Of a stretch of DNA of 64,000 nucleotides, positions 9,040 through 18,199 are shown piece by piece; positions within the stretch are counted from its first letter, which is position 1, and each line of letters begins with the position of its first letter. A model generated the notes under the pieces. The model saw nothing but the letters and a program-made list of their open reading frames with translations. It ran no database searches and had not been told where the DNA came from. The translations under genes and the position numbers were made by a program. This DNA is from Rhizobium sp. SL86 (lineage in GTDB: Bacteria; Pseudomonadota; Alphaproteobacteria; Rhizobiales; Rhizobiaceae): positions 1 through 64,000 of the forward strand of contig NZ_JAPPRJ010000010.1 of NCBI RefSeq assembly GCF_026672545.1. Direction: 5' to 3'.

Positions 9040-9118
9040 CTTGTTTTAGGTGTTTTATATAGTTTTAGGAAAAAAAATACCTTTTTTTGGATTTTAAATC
9101 AAAGACTTAGTGATTTTT
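9040..9118. other. AT-rich stretch beside iterons, candidate unwinding element
   Basis: This stretch is strongly A+T-rich, with runs such as AAAAAAAA and CTTTTTTTGG, in contrast to the GC-rich genes on both sides. Its position directly next to the iterons fits a duplex-unwinding element of a plasmid origin. No canonical DnaA box was recognised by eye. The remaining 8840-9040 interval contains no convincing gene. Confidence 0.4.
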
Positions 9119-9294
9119 GTCGTCGGCGATGTACGGAAAAATGTCGGCGATGTACGGGATGTCGTCGGCAAAGTACGGAAAAAAGTCGCTCAAGTACGGT
9201 TTCGAGGTCGGTTGGACGGAAAGATACCTGCCGCAATTTGTCGTCGGTCAAGTACGGAGTCCGAGAGAGATTTTTGTCGTCGGCCAAGTACGGA
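9119..9294 (+). repeat. oriV: Six plasmid iterons (candidate oriV)
   Basis: Six direct repeats with consensus GTCGTCGGCNAAGTACGGA occur at about 9119-9137, 9140-9158, 9161-9179, 9185-9199 (shorter), 9240-9258 and 9276-9294. The first four are spaced 21 bp apart, two helical turns. The last two are more widely placed and the sixth again follows a TTTTT run. They lie 23 bp from the 3' end of the replication initiator gene and beside an AT-rich region, which is the arrangement of an iteron-controlled origin. The direct-repeat pattern is clear; the origin function is inferred. Confidence 0.8.
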
Positions 9295-9316
9295 ATCCCG
9301 CGACAAAAATGGGGTA

Positions 9317-10711
9317 TCACTCTTCGGCAAGCAGGATGGAAGGCGACGAATGATCCAGTTCGTCTCGTCGCTTCATGGCAAGTACCGTCCCGTCCTTCCC
9401 ATCCTGAAGAGACAGATCGTAGTCAGGCATCGGAAAGGCCTGTGTGCGTATGACGAACTCCTTAAGGTCATAGGCGAACTTACGAAACTCCTGCGTGGAG
9501 CCGCTGCGTTTGTGGATCTCTCGCACGCTGTAGGTGGCTTCTCCCTTGCCCGCGGCCTTGCGCGCCAAGCGGTAGATAAAGCGGCCAAGGCCTGAGCTGA
9601 TAAGGAAGTAATCTTCGTGCAGCGTCAGAAGCGGGATTGTCTTTTCGTTGCGAACGACACTCGTATAGACCCAGTCGGGAATGGTGATCTCGATCATTTC
9701 GATACGGTTGGCATTGGTACGACTGACGACGCTATAACCGCCAATCAAAGGACGACTGTCGACCTGCCGGCGGCGACCATTGGAGAGATTGACGACCTTG
9801 ATGGTGGTGTTGGCCAACCGATCCAGAGCTGCTTCAAGATCTTCGTAAGACTTTCCACCATCCGATCTGCGGCAAAATTTCAAGATGTGCGAGGCGCTTG
9901 GCCGATAGGTCTTCGGTGGAAGGCTCGGCCGCAATCCCTTGTTCTCCTCTCGGCGATAACGCTGCACCTCGTCTGCCAGATACGACACCATGTTGAGGAA
10001 GATGTCATAGTCGAAAACGGTCGCGAGGCCCGTCTCGGCACCTCCCTCGATCGTGATCAGGCTGTCTTTCAGCTCATAACGGATGATGCCGGCATTCGCC
10101 CGTTTGCTGAGCGAGAAAGGTGCCACATCCATCAGATTGACGTCGTCCTTGATCGGTGCGTCGTAGACAGTTGGCACAAAGAAAGTGAGCTGTGCGTCTG
10201 CTGGAGGTGCCGAGCGAAGGATTCGCTTCGGTTTGCTTTCCTGCATCAAGACCGCAGTTACATCGGCCTGGAGGCTCTCGTTGCGAATGGCTTCGCCAAG
10301 ATTGCGAATGGCCCGATTGATTGCGTTATCTTCTAGCTGGTCCAGCTTCAGATCTGCCCAGACCCTGCGGCTGTAATAACGACGAAGCCGGCTGAGAGCG
10401 TCGCGGTCGAGCTCGCAAGGTTCACGGTCGTGAAGCATGGCGAACTGCTTGACCAGGTCCTGCAGATAGGCGTTTTTTTCGTGTAGGCTCAGGTCTGCGA
10501 ATTGTTCACGGGGCATGAGCGAAAATTTCAAAGTGGTCATGAAAGGCCTGATCGTTGAAAGGGAGTGCCACTGATACGCTGTCATCAGCGCTTCAAGCTT
10601 GACTTTCCTTCTGCGCAATTCGATTAGGCTTGGTCCTTGTTGACAAGGTTTGAAGCCCTCACGTCTCAGTTCCGAGATATCGCCGTCTTGCGCAAAAATG
10701 TAGTTGTCCAT
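9317..10711 (-). CDS. repA: Plasmid replication initiator (RPA family)
   Basis: An RPA-type plasmid initiator of 464 residues from ATG 10711, with GGAG 10 nt upstream; a longer 480-residue version from 10759 is possible. The family core is seen at APFSLSKRANAGIIRYEL, GLATVFDYDIFLNMVSYLAD, SASHILKFCRRSDGGKSYED and LEAALDRLANTTIKV. The C-terminal half contains a winged-helix-like FLISSGLGRFIYRLARKAAG segment. The N-terminal 170 residues are Arg- and Lys-rich and less conserved. It presumably binds the iterons just beyond its 3' end. Its start codon lies in the same CATG as that of the divergent rhamnosyltransferase, so its promoter must lie inside that gene. Confidence 0.88.
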   Translation of the reverse strand: MDNYIFAQDGDISELRREGFKPCQQGPSLIELRRRKVKLEALMTAYQWHSLSTIRPFMTTLKFSLMPREQFADLSLHEKNAYLQDLVKQFAMLHDREPCELDRDALSRLRRYYSRRVWADLKLDQLEDNAINRAIRNLGEAIRNESLQADVTAVLMQESKPKRILRSAPPADAQLTFFVPTVYDAPIKDDVNLMDVAPFSLSKRANAGIIRYELKDSLITIEGGAETGLATVFDYDIFLNMVSYLADEVQRYRREENKGLRPSLPPKTYRPSASHILKFCRRSDGGKSYEDLEAALDRLANTTIKVVNLSNGRRRQVDSRPLIGGYSVVSRTNANRIEMIEITIPDWVYTSVVRNEKTIPLLTLHEDYFLISSGLGRFIYRLARKAAGKGEATYSVREIHKRSGSTQEFRKFAYDLKEFVIRTQAFPMPDYDLSLQDGKDGTVLAMKRRDELDHSSPSILLAEE

Positions 10712-11627
10712 GAAATCTGAACTCCGGCCTGAGGGCAAGCCGCGAACGAGCGGCGTCATCGTTACCTATCGACCGGTTCAGGACGAGCTTTTGCGGCTTG
10801 TTGATGCCATTCGACCCCAAGTGGACGAGCTCTTCATCGTTGATAACGGCAACGGGACCGAAATCCCAGAGGTTTTGCGGCAATCAGACATCAAGGTCAT
10901 CTGCCTCGGTGACAATTATGGAATAGCTTGTGCACAAAATATCGGGATACGCGACGCGCTGAGTGGCGGCAGTCACTTTGTTCTGCTGTTGGATCAAGAC
11001 AGTGTTCCGCAAGCCGATATGGTCGCCCGGCTCATTGAGGCGTATGAACAGCTTGTAGGGCATGGGGTGCGAGTTGCGGCCGTCGGACCCAGCTATATCG
11101 ACGAACGACAAGGCGAAATAGCTCCCTTTGTTTATCGGGACGGCCTCAAACTGAAACGTCGCCATCGAAAGGCAGATGCCAAGGTGTCCGAAACGGATTT
11201 CCTGATCGCGTCCGGTTGCCTGATCGCACGTGAGGCCTTCTCAGACATCGGAATGATGGAGGAGGGGCTCTTTATCGATTATGTGGATATCGAATGGGGT
11301 CTTCGCGCCAGACAGTTGGGCTTCAGGAGCTTCGGCGTTCATGACGCCATGATGACCCATTCACTTGGGGATGAATGGATTGAGTTTCGCGGTCGACGTG
11401 TTCCTGTTCATAGCCCTTTGCGGCACTATTATCACTCTCGGAATGCAATCTGGCTAGCCAAACGGCCATGGATCGGATGGCCGTGGCGGCTGATCCTCCT
11501 GCAGCGTCTTGTCCTGCAATTTCTGTTTTTTGGGGTATTTGCGCAGCATCGATTGGACCATATCCGCAAGATGAGCCTCGGCTTCTGGCATGGTTTGACA
11601 GGCCGTAGCGGGCGGTTAGAGACCTGA
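10710..11627 (+). CDS. GT2 rhamnosyltransferase-like glycosyltransferase
   Basis: About 305 residues, GT-A fold, cytoplasmic. The nucleotide-sugar region is GVIVTYRPVQDEL, IVDNGNG and GDNYGIACAQNIGI; the metal-binding DxD is in LLLDQDSVP. Further family marks are SGCLIAREAF and FIDYVDIEWGLRARQLGF, which closely follow the pattern of dTDP-L-rhamnose-dependent rhamnosyltransferases. The C-terminus is hydrophobic and basic. It precedes the dTDP-rhamnose operon, which fits. ATG 10710 overlaps the repA start codon; a TTG at 10704 is in frame and neither has a good ribosome site. Confidence 0.85.
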   Translation: MKSELRPEGKPRTSGVIVTYRPVQDELLRLVDAIRPQVDELFIVDNGNGTEIPEVLRQSDIKVICLGDNYGIACAQNIGIRDALSGGSHFVLLLDQDSVPQADMVARLIEAYEQLVGHGVRVAAVGPSYIDERQGEIAPFVYRDGLKLKRRHRKADAKVSETDFLIASGCLIAREAFSDIGMMEEGLFIDYVDIEWGLRARQLGFRSFGVHDAMMTHSLGDEWIEFRGRRVPVHSPLRHYYHSRNAIWLAKRPWIGWPWRLILLQRLVLQFLFFGVFAQHRLDHIRKMSLGFWHGLTGRSGRLET

Positions 11628-11825
11628 TCCTACACGCTCAATCCAAATCGATTTTGGCCAGGACCTGCATGCATTTTCTTGCGCGATAAAAGAATGGGGA
11701 TGTCGTTCTTCGTTGCCACGATCTTCAAAAAGACCGTGGCATCTGGCAGAAAACTCGCTAATGAAGGCGCAGTGCCGTAAATGGCTTGCATCAAAAATAC
11801 TGCTTCAACAGGTTTGAGAGATAAC

Positions 11826-12887
11826 ATGACGATTGTGGTGACGGGTGGCGCCGGTTTCATTGGAAGCAATTTCGTTCTGGATTGGCTGGCGCTCAGCAAT
11901 GAAGCTGTCATCAACATCGACAAACTGACCTATGCTGGCAATCTGGAAAATCTCCAAAGCCTGAAAGGCCATAACAGCCACGTCTTCGTTCGGTCAGATA
12001 TCGGTGATGCTGCAACGATCGGCGAGCTTCTGAGGACCCATAAGCCACGTGCGGTGGTCAATTTTGCCGCGGAATCGCATGTCGATCGTTCCATTCATGG
12101 GCCGGCGGATTTCATCGAAACCAATGTGGTAGGGACCTTCCGGCTCCTGGAGGCCGTGCGGTCCTACTGGAATGAGCTGTCGGAGACTGACAAGCAGGCC
12201 TTCCGCTTTCTGCATGTCTCGACCGATGAGGTCTATGGAACGCTGTCCCCCACCGACCATCCGTTCCGCGAAACCAATCGTTACGAGCCCAACAGCCCGT
12301 ATTCGGCGAGCAAGGCGGCCTCCGACCACCTGGTGCGCGCCTATCATCACACCTATGGCCTGCCGGTCCTGACGACCAATTGCTCGAACAATTACGGTCC
12401 GTATCACTTTCCGGAAAAACTGATCCCGCTGTGCATTCATAATGCACTCGCCGGCAAACCCTTGCCGATCTACGGGGATGGACAGCAGATCCGCGACTGG
12501 CTCTACGTCAAGGATCATTGCTCTGCCATTCGCCGTGTCCTGGAAGCTGGTCAGTTGGGCGAGACCTATAATATTGGCGGCTGGAACGAGAAGGCCAATC
12601 TGGAGGTCGTCGAGACCTTGTGCAGCATCCTGGATGAACTGTCGCCGCGCAAGGACGGAGTCAACTATGCCAAGCAGATCACCTTTGTGAAGGATCGGCC
12701 GGGCCATGACCGCCGGTATGCGATCGATGCCACCAAGATCGAGCGCGAGCTTTGCTGGAAACCTGCCGAGACCTTCGAGACCGGCATTCGCAAGACGGTG
12801 CAATGGTATCTCGACCACCAGGACTGGGTCGGTAATGTGACGAGCGGTGCCTATCAGAACTGGGTTGGCCAGCAGTACGGAGCGTGA
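11826..12887 (+). CDS. rfbB: dTDP-glucose 4,6-dehydratase
   Basis: The second step of dTDP-L-rhamnose synthesis, converting dTDP-glucose to the 4-keto-6-deoxy sugar with bound NAD. The 353-residue protein shows [13 protein letters not shown] at the N-terminus, [21 protein letters not shown] and the [10 protein letters not shown] catalytic Tyr-Lys pair; [16 protein letters not shown] is an RmlB signature. ATG 11826 is preferred over upstream 11781 because it places the Rossmann motif at the start. First gene of rfbB-D-A-C in that order, tightly packed; the 200-bp upstream interval (11628-11825) has no gene and may hold the promoter. Confidence 0.96.
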   Translation: MTIVVTGGAGFIGSNFVLDWLALSNEAVINIDKLTYAGNLENLQSLKGHNSHVFVRSDIGDAATIGELLRTHKPRAVVNFAAESHVDRSIHGPADFIETNVVGTFRLLEAVRSYWNELSETDKQAFRFLHVSTDEVYGTLSPTDHPFRETNRYEPNSPYSASKAASDHLVRAYHHTYGLPVLTTNCSNNYGPYHFPEKLIPLCIHNALAGKPLPIYGDGQQIRDWLYVKDHCSAIRRVLEAGQLGETYNIGGWNEKANLEVVETLCSILDELSPRKDGVNYAKQITFVKDRPGHDRRYAIDATKIERELCWKPAETFETGIRKTVQWYLDHQDWVGNVTSGAYQNWVGQQYGA

Positions 12888-12892
12888 GGGAC

Positions 12893-13777
12893 ATGCGCCT
12901 GCTTCTGACAGGAAAGAACGGGCAGGTCGGTTTCGAACTGCAACGCGCCCTCGCTCCACTTGGCGAGGTCGCCGCACTCGATCGGACCGTCTGCGATCTG
13001 GAAGATGAAGCCTCCGTCCGTGACGCCGTCAGGCAGTTCAAGCCGGACGTCATCGTCAATCCGGCTGCCTATACCGCCGTTGACCGAGCCGAAAGTGAAG
13101 AGGGAAGGGCGCACGCCATCAATGCCTGCGCACCGGCCATCCTGGGCGAAGAGGCGGCTCGGTTGGGTGCGCTCGTTGTCCATTATTCGACCGATTATGT
13201 TTTTGATGGCAAGGCGGACGGCTATTATCGCGAGACGGATGCGACGGGGCCGCAAGGTATTTATGGAAAGACCAAGCTTGCCGGCGAAGAAGCGCTGGCT
13301 GCAACAGGGGCTCGCCACGTAATCTTCCGCACAAGCTGGGTTTTCGGCGCCCATGGGGCCAATTTTGCGAAAACCATGCTGCGGCTTGCCGGCGAGCGCG
13401 AAACGCTTGGCGTCGTCGCCGACCAGATCGGGGCGCCGACCTCCGCGGCTTTGATCGCCGACGTGAGTGCTCACGTCATTCGACAACTCGCTGCCACCAA
13501 GACCACCGATCTCGACGGCATCTATCACCTGGTCGCGAGCGGCGAAACAAACTGGCACGCCTATGCCTGCCACGTCATCGACTATGCGCGTGCCAAGGGT
13601 CATGCCATCCAGGTCGCACCCGATGCCATCCGGGCGATTGCAACGGCGGATTATCCAACGCCTGCAAAGCGGCCGGCCAATTCGAGATTGGATACCCGAA
13701 AACTTCGCGACACCTTTGGCTTGACACTTCCGGACTGGAAGGTTGGCGTCGATCACGTTCTTGAACAGATCCTCTGA
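12893..13777 (+). CDS. rfbD: dTDP-4-dehydrorhamnose reductase
   Basis: The last step of the dTDP-L-rhamnose pathway, NAD(P)H reduction of the 4-keto group. The protein of about 294 residues shows [40 protein letters not shown] and [10 protein letters not shown] (catalytic Tyr-Lys), all standard for RmlD. ATG 12893 follows a GAGGG; a GTG at 12884 that overlaps the rfbB stop is an alternative and suggests translational coupling. It lies second in the operon, 8 bp before rfbA. Confidence 0.95.
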   Translation: MRLLLTGKNGQVGFELQRALAPLGEVAALDRTVCDLEDEASVRDAVRQFKPDVIVNPAAYTAVDRAESEEGRAHAINACAPAILGEEAARLGALVVHYSTDYVFDGKADGYYRETDATGPQGIYGKTKLAGEEALAATGARHVIFRTSWVFGAHGANFAKTMLRLAGERETLGVVADQIGAPTSAALIADVSAHVIRQLAATKTTDLDGIYHLVASGETNWHAYACHVIDYARAKGHAIQVAPDAIRAIATADYPTPAKRPANSRLDTRKLRDTFGLTLPDWKVGVDHVLEQIL

Positions 13778-13785
13778 GGCACATC

Positions 13786-14670
13786 ATGACAAACCGTAAG
13801 GGCATTATTCTTGCCGGTGGTTCCGGTACCAGGCTGCATCCGGCAACGCTGGCCGTCTCCAAGCAGCTGCTGCCCGTCTATGACAAGCCGATGATCTATT
13901 ATCCGCTGACGACCTTGATGTTGGCGGGAATCCGCGAAATCCTGATCATCTCCACACCACAGGATACGCCCCGGTTTCAGGCTCTGCTGGGCGATGGCAC
14001 GCAATGGGGACTTCGCCTCGAATACTGCGTTCAACCTAGTCCCGATGGACTGGCACAGGCCTTCATTCTTGGCCGGGCCTTCATTGGCAAAGACCCCAGC
14101 GCCCTCGTGCTCGGCGACAACATTTTTTACGGTCACGATTTCCAGAAGCTGTTGCGCAATGCGGCGTCTCAGACCGAGGGTGCGACTGTGTTCGCCTATC
14201 ACGTCCATGATCCCGAACGGTATGGCGTGGTCGAATTCGATCAGGATCAGCGCGCTTTGTCGATCGAAGAAAAGCCGGCGAAGCCGAAGTCCAACTACGC
14301 GGTGACGGGGCTTTATTTCTACGACACACAGGTCTGCGATATTGCCGCAAGCATCAAGCCTTCGCCGCGTGGCGAACTGGAAATCACCGACGTCAACAGC
14401 CGCTATCTGTCACAGAACCAGCTCAGCGTCGAGATCATGGGCCGCGGTTATGCATGGCTCGACACCGGAACCCATGACTCGCTTCTGGAGGCTGGCCATT
14501 TCATCGCAACGATCGAAAAGCGCCAGGGTCTGCGTGTCGCCTGTCCGGAAGAAGTCGCATACCGTGCTGGCTGGATCGATGCCGCCAAGCTTGAAGAGCT
14601 TGCGAAGCCCTTGGTGAAGAGCGGCTATGGAGCCTATCTGCAGAACATTCTGAAGGACGACATTTTCTGA
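13786..14670 (+). CDS. rfbA: Glucose-1-phosphate thymidylyltransferase
   Basis: The first step of dTDP-L-rhamnose synthesis, making dTDP-glucose from dTTP and glucose 1-phosphate. It has 294 residues, the usual RmlA length. The nucleotide-binding signature is [20 protein letters not shown] with [16 protein letters not shown] next, followed by [13 protein letters not shown] (metal-binding Asp) and [21 protein letters not shown]. End-product feedback inhibition by dTDP-L-rhamnose is known for the family. The stop overlaps the rfbC start by one base. Confidence 0.96.
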   Translation: MTNRKGIILAGGSGTRLHPATLAVSKQLLPVYDKPMIYYPLTTLMLAGIREILIISTPQDTPRFQALLGDGTQWGLRLEYCVQPSPDGLAQAFILGRAFIGKDPSALVLGDNIFYGHDFQKLLRNAASQTEGATVFAYHVHDPERYGVVEFDQDQRALSIEEKPAKPKSNYAVTGLYFYDTQVCDIAASIKPSPRGELEITDVNSRYLSQNQLSVEIMGRGYAWLDTGTHDSLLEAGHFIATIEKRQGLRVACPEEVAYRAGWIDAAKLEELAKPLVKSGYGAYLQNILKDDIF

Positions 14671-15215
14671 TGCAGGCGACAAAGACACACATTCCCGAAG
14701 TGATCATTCTCGAGCCGAAAGTCTTTGGCGATGATCGCGGTTTCTTCCTCGAAAGTTTTAACGCGCGCACCTTCGAGACGCTGACGGGTGTCACGCGCAG
14801 CTTTGTCCAGGACAATCATTCGAAATCCGCACGTCACGTCCTGCGTGGGCTGCACTACCAGATCCGGCAGCCACAAGGAAAGCTGGTTCGGGTGGTCCAA
14901 GGCGAAGTGTTCGATGTCGCCGTGGACCTGCGGCGCTCGTCGCCCACCTTCGGACAATGGGTGGGTTTGACGCTGTCAGCCGACAATAAGAAGCAGCTGT
15001 GGGTTCCGGAAGGATTTGCGCATGGCTTCGTGGTGTTGAGCGAAACGGCCGAATTCCTCTACAAGACGACCGATTTCTACGCGCCGGAATACGAACGCAG
15101 CCTGCTCTGGAACGACCCGTCGATCGGGATCGAATGGCCTTTCGAAGGCGAGCCAAAACTGGCGGCGAAAGACGCAGCAGCTGTCACATTGGACAAGGCA
15201 GAAATCTTCGACTGA
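14670..15215 (+). CDS. rfbC: dTDP-4-dehydrorhamnose 3,5-epimerase
   Basis: Third step of dTDP-L-rhamnose synthesis, epimerising C3 and C5 of the keto sugar. A 181-residue cupin with the family motifs GDDRGFFLESF, FVQDNHSKSARHVLRGLHYQ (catalytic His), GEVFDVAVDLRRSSPTFG and WVPEGFAHGFVVLS. Translation is coupled to rfbA through the TGATG overlap. The four rfb genes together are a complete pathway, so the locus can make activated L-rhamnose on its own. Confidence 0.96.
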   Translation: MQATKTHIPEVIILEPKVFGDDRGFFLESFNARTFETLTGVTRSFVQDNHSKSARHVLRGLHYQIRQPQGKLVRVVQGEVFDVAVDLRRSSPTFGQWVGLTLSADNKKQLWVPEGFAHGFVVLSETAEFLYKTTDFYAPEYERSLLWNDPSIGIEWPFEGEPKLAAKDAAAVTLDKAEIFD

Positions 15216-15221
15216 CGGGTT

Positions 15222-16964
15222 GTGGGGACCTCGTCGCAAAGTACACGCTGGTTGATGATCGAACATGGGCCTGATACCCCATGTCAGACATCTGCAAGTA
15301 TCCTCGGTATCATGCTGGGCCCCATAATGATTTCTATAGCAACCACATCGTTGCAAGCGCTGCTTTTGGTTTACCTCGTTTTATGGCCGCTACTGCTGAC
15401 GGAGCAACGGAGCGAGGAAAGTCATGTTACCATCTTGGCTCCGACGGTGGGAATAATAAGCCTTGCCTTCCTGGGATTGTTTCTCTGGTGCTTCCCATGG
15501 TTAAATAATCTCCCATTCCGCTGCTTTATCAGTTTTATCTATGCGATACCTATCATTCTAAGGATCGTTAAAAAAAAGCGTATAAATTTTCTGATAAAAA
15601 CTCATCTAGTGTTGGCTCTAGCTGTATTTGTTCAAGCCTGCATAGTGGGCCATAATCCATTACCAGTATCTCAGGAATATGCTCCGGCTTCGGAACAGCC
15701 GGGCCGAATGATTGCATCCCCACCCGACAATCAAATTCCGTACATCACTGCGGACTACATTCGGAACGGGTTTGACGGGAGAGAAAAGGCGAAAGACTTT
15801 TTTGGTGAATGGGGATTCACATCAAGGGGGCTGCTGGTTCCCTTTGGAATCAACGGACTTTTCTTCCTGCTCGGATATAACGGCGGCGGCGGAACCATTG
15901 CCTCTCTCTATGGATGGCTGACCAACTCCCTTGTCATTCTCGGGGTATTCTATCTCGGCTGCGCGCTGAGCACGGACATGCGGCGCGTCCGTCTCGCCAT
16001 TTTCTGGGCGGCCCTTTCGCCGGTCATCTTTATCAATACGGTATTTACATGGCCGAAACTTCTCGCTGCCTATTTTCTATTGCTTGCGACCACTTTCGTG
16101 ATCCGGCGGCAGCTACATCTGGCGGGATTGCTTGCCGCGCTGGCCTGGCTGAGCCATCCCGTCGGAGCCCTGATGATCCCGGCACTTGCTCTTTTCACCC
16201 TTGCCTCCACGCCACTCGGTGCAGGATCCTGGATTTTCAGGACGACGCGGTTCTGCCTGCCGGCAGCCTTGACCGGGGCTTCGGCAATGACGCCATGGAT
16301 CCTGTTCAAGCTGCACCTCGGCGATCCCGATCCCTTTGCAACCTATCTGTTTGGCAAAGGAGCAGGCTTTGAGCCTGCAGCCAATTTTGAAGAATGGATA
16401 GCACCGCGCATCGGCAACCTCTATTATACCTTTACGCCATTTGCTTTCTACAATGATGGCCTGATGTCCGTGTGGCTGTACGGACCGCTGAATGATGTAT
16501 CGAGATGGCTCAGCCAGTATGCAAAAAGCCTACCGGGACAGCTCGGCTTTCTGACGGTAATTCCCGCCATCCCGGCGATCCTGCTGCACCGCTGGCATCG
16601 GCAATCGGCGATATTCCTCGGCTGTTTCCTCGTGGTCGCAGTGTTGGCGATGATGACCTTCTGGGGATTTTCCGGGGACGGTCTTGGCCGCAATTCTCTG
16701 GAGCCGGTCACCATATTCTTGATGGTCGCCATCTGCGTATTCGGGCGGGGGCTCTATATAGCAGGACCCATACTCCTAGTCGGCGCCGCAGCCGAGACGA
16801 TTACGCTGTCCGTCCTTGAGTTTGCCGCTGACGATAAATTCAGCGCACAAACTTCCGTTCACCTCGGAATGCTTTCGATTTTGGCAACAACAGCCGTGTC
16901 CGCAGCACTGCTATATTCGTCGGCAGGGATATACAAGGATAAGAAGGCGCAGACTGGCTCGTGA
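15222..16964 (+). CDS. Polytopic membrane protein of the rhamnose operon
   Basis: Up to 580 residues with about a dozen hydrophobic segments. Start codons at 15222 (GTG), 15255 (ATG) and 15312 (ATG) are all possible; none has a strong ribosome site. After the first hairpins there is an extracytoplasmic loop (about residues 145-200, with PVSQEYAPASEQPGRMIASP). The overall plan of many membrane spans with a large first loop resembles GT-C glycosyltransferases or polymerases of surface polysaccharides, but no diagnostic motif is certain. It follows rfbC by only 6 bp, so it is probably co-transcribed and may handle rhamnose-containing lipid-linked sugar. Confidence 0.6.
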   Translation: MGTSSQSTRWLMIEHGPDTPCQTSASILGIMLGPIMISIATTSLQALLLVYLVLWPLLLTEQRSEESHVTILAPTVGIISLAFLGLFLWCFPWLNNLPFRCFISFIYAIPIILRIVKKKRINFLIKTHLVLALAVFVQACIVGHNPLPVSQEYAPASEQPGRMIASPPDNQIPYITADYIRNGFDGREKAKDFFGEWGFTSRGLLVPFGINGLFFLLGYNGGGGTIASLYGWLTNSLVILGVFYLGCALSTDMRRVRLAIFWAALSPVIFINTVFTWPKLLAAYFLLLATTFVIRRQLHLAGLLAALAWLSHPVGALMIPALALFTLASTPLGAGSWIFRTTRFCLPAALTGASAMTPWILFKLHLGDPDPFATYLFGKGAGFEPAANFEEWIAPRIGNLYYTFTPFAFYNDGLMSVWLYGPLNDVSRWLSQYAKSLPGQLGFLTVIPAIPAILLHRWHRQSAIFLGCFLVVAVLAMMTFWGFSGDGLGRNSLEPVTIFLMVAICVFGRGLYIAGPILLVGAAAETITLSVLEFAADDKFSAQTSVHLGMLSILATTAVSAALLYSSAGIYKDKKAQTGS

Positions 16965-17218
16965 GCCTCACATGCAACCCTATTAGGCGCAGTCAAAGAC
17001 GCACCGCCTGATTTGGAGATCCTCGTTGGGCAATAACGGATCACATTGCCATAAACGATGGTGCAGTTTCCATTGGAGAAACTGCTGTTGAAGCTAATTA
17101 ATAACGCCGTTCTCGTGCCGCATGATGTTGATGTGCACTTGCTGTCCAGAATGCCGCGAAAAGACTGAAAACAGGTAGAATCAATATCATGCGCTCTGTC
17201 CACGAGATTTGTAAACCG

Positions 17219-18016
17219 TTACCAGAGTTTGAGGCCGAATTTGCGATAGAAGGTCAGGCCCGATTTGACGAACTGCCAGACATGCCAGGCGCCCTTGCGA
17301 CTGGCATGTCCACCTCCATGAATGATCCGCACTTGCGGTACAAATGCAATCCTGCTGATCTGCGCCGTGCGCAGGGATAGATCAAAATCCTCAAAATAGA
17401 GGAAATAGTCCGGGTCAAAGCCGTTCAGCCCTTTGAACACATCACCACGAAACAGCATGAAACATCCGCTGACGATCGGCGGATCCCAGAACACGGCATC
17501 CTCGGACATCTCCGCCATCTGATAGCGGTCGAGGCGCTTCTTGAATAATTGCTGGAGCCACCTCGGCGCAAACCCTCGTAAGGCGAGATCAAGGACCGCC
17601 GGATAACGCTTGCAGAGAAACTGCCGCTTGCCGTCAGTGCCGTAAACCAGTGGCGTCAGAAGCCCACATTCCGGATGAGCCTCCATGAAGGCCAGCGCCT
17701 TTTCCAGTGAATCGGGAGCAAGCTCAACGTCTGGATTAAGGACGAGATGGTAATCACCAACTTGGGAGAGGCAAAGATTGTTCGCACCCCCAAAGCCGAT
17801 ATTGCCCTGACCGGAAAACACTTTGAAGGGAAGAGTGGGGCTGATGTTGGTTAGCCAATCCCTGAGATTTTGCGGCTTCGGAGAGTTATCGACGAGAATG
17901 AACCGGTCAATCTGCGCCACAGGCGGCAGGGCGGTGTCGAAGGATGCAAGTGTTCGACCGAGCTCTTCGAGGTCGGGTCGATAGATGACAATGCAGACAG
18001 AAAGAGATCGGTTCAT
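17219..18016 (-). CDS. GT2 glycosyltransferase, rhamnosyltransferase-like
   Basis: A 265-residue cytoplasmic GT-A enzyme. Family marks are VCIVIYRPDLEEL, FILVDNSPKP, GNIGFGGANNLCLS, the metal-binding LVLNPDVELAP, SGCFMLFRGDVFKGLNGFD and YFEDFDLSLRTA. The spacing matches WbbL-like rhamnosyltransferases. It reads in the same direction as the arabinose-donor operon upstream and is separated from the GT-C-like gene by 183 bp without a gene (18017-18199), so it may be its last member. The 16965-17218 gap on its other side also holds nothing recognisable. Confidence 0.82.
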   Translation of the reverse strand: MNRSLSVCIVIYRPDLEELGRTLASFDTALPPVAQIDRFILVDNSPKPQNLRDWLTNISPTLPFKVFSGQGNIGFGGANNLCLSQVGDYHLVLNPDVELAPDSLEKALAFMEAHPECGLLTPLVYGTDGKRQFLCKRYPAVLDLALRGFAPRWLQQLFKKRLDRYQMAEMSEDAVFWDPPIVSGCFMLFRGDVFKGLNGFDPDYFLYFEDFDLSLRTAQISRIAFVPQVRIIHGGGHASRKGAWHVWQFVKSGLTFYRKFGLKLW

Positions 18017-18199
18017 ATACTAATTGTGAGCATGCGGTGCACTCGATTTTGTCAGATGTTTTACAGATTTGGCTGGGCTCTCTGTTCGAGAGAAACCACT
18101 GAAACCCGGATCGTTCGAATGAGACGGTGCATCGGGAAGGCAATCCCCCATCATGTTACACATACAACTGGTGTTAGCCCACCCGAAGATGACAGAAGC

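Noticed and set aside
9119-9294. Possible CRISPR array
   Set aside because: The repeats are 19 bp with spacing of 21 bp or irregular, leaving no true spacers, and there are no cas genes; iterons explain them better.
8908-9453. Plus-strand frames across the iteron region (181 and 161 codons)
   Set aside because: They are created by the iterons and by the antisense of repA; repeats give low-complexity VGDVR-like protein and no ribosome site is present.
11994-12977. Minus-strand open frame of 327 codons
   Set aside because: Antisense to rfbB, which has full family motifs; no independent support.
12854-13756. Minus-strand open frame of 300 codons
   Set aside because: Antisense to rfbD with no recognisable domain.
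17063-17085. 8-bp hairpin in the gap after the rhamnose-operon membrane protein
   Set aside because: Stem GCAGTTTC is AT-containing, lies about 100 bp beyond the stop and has no T-tract, so it was not called a terminator.
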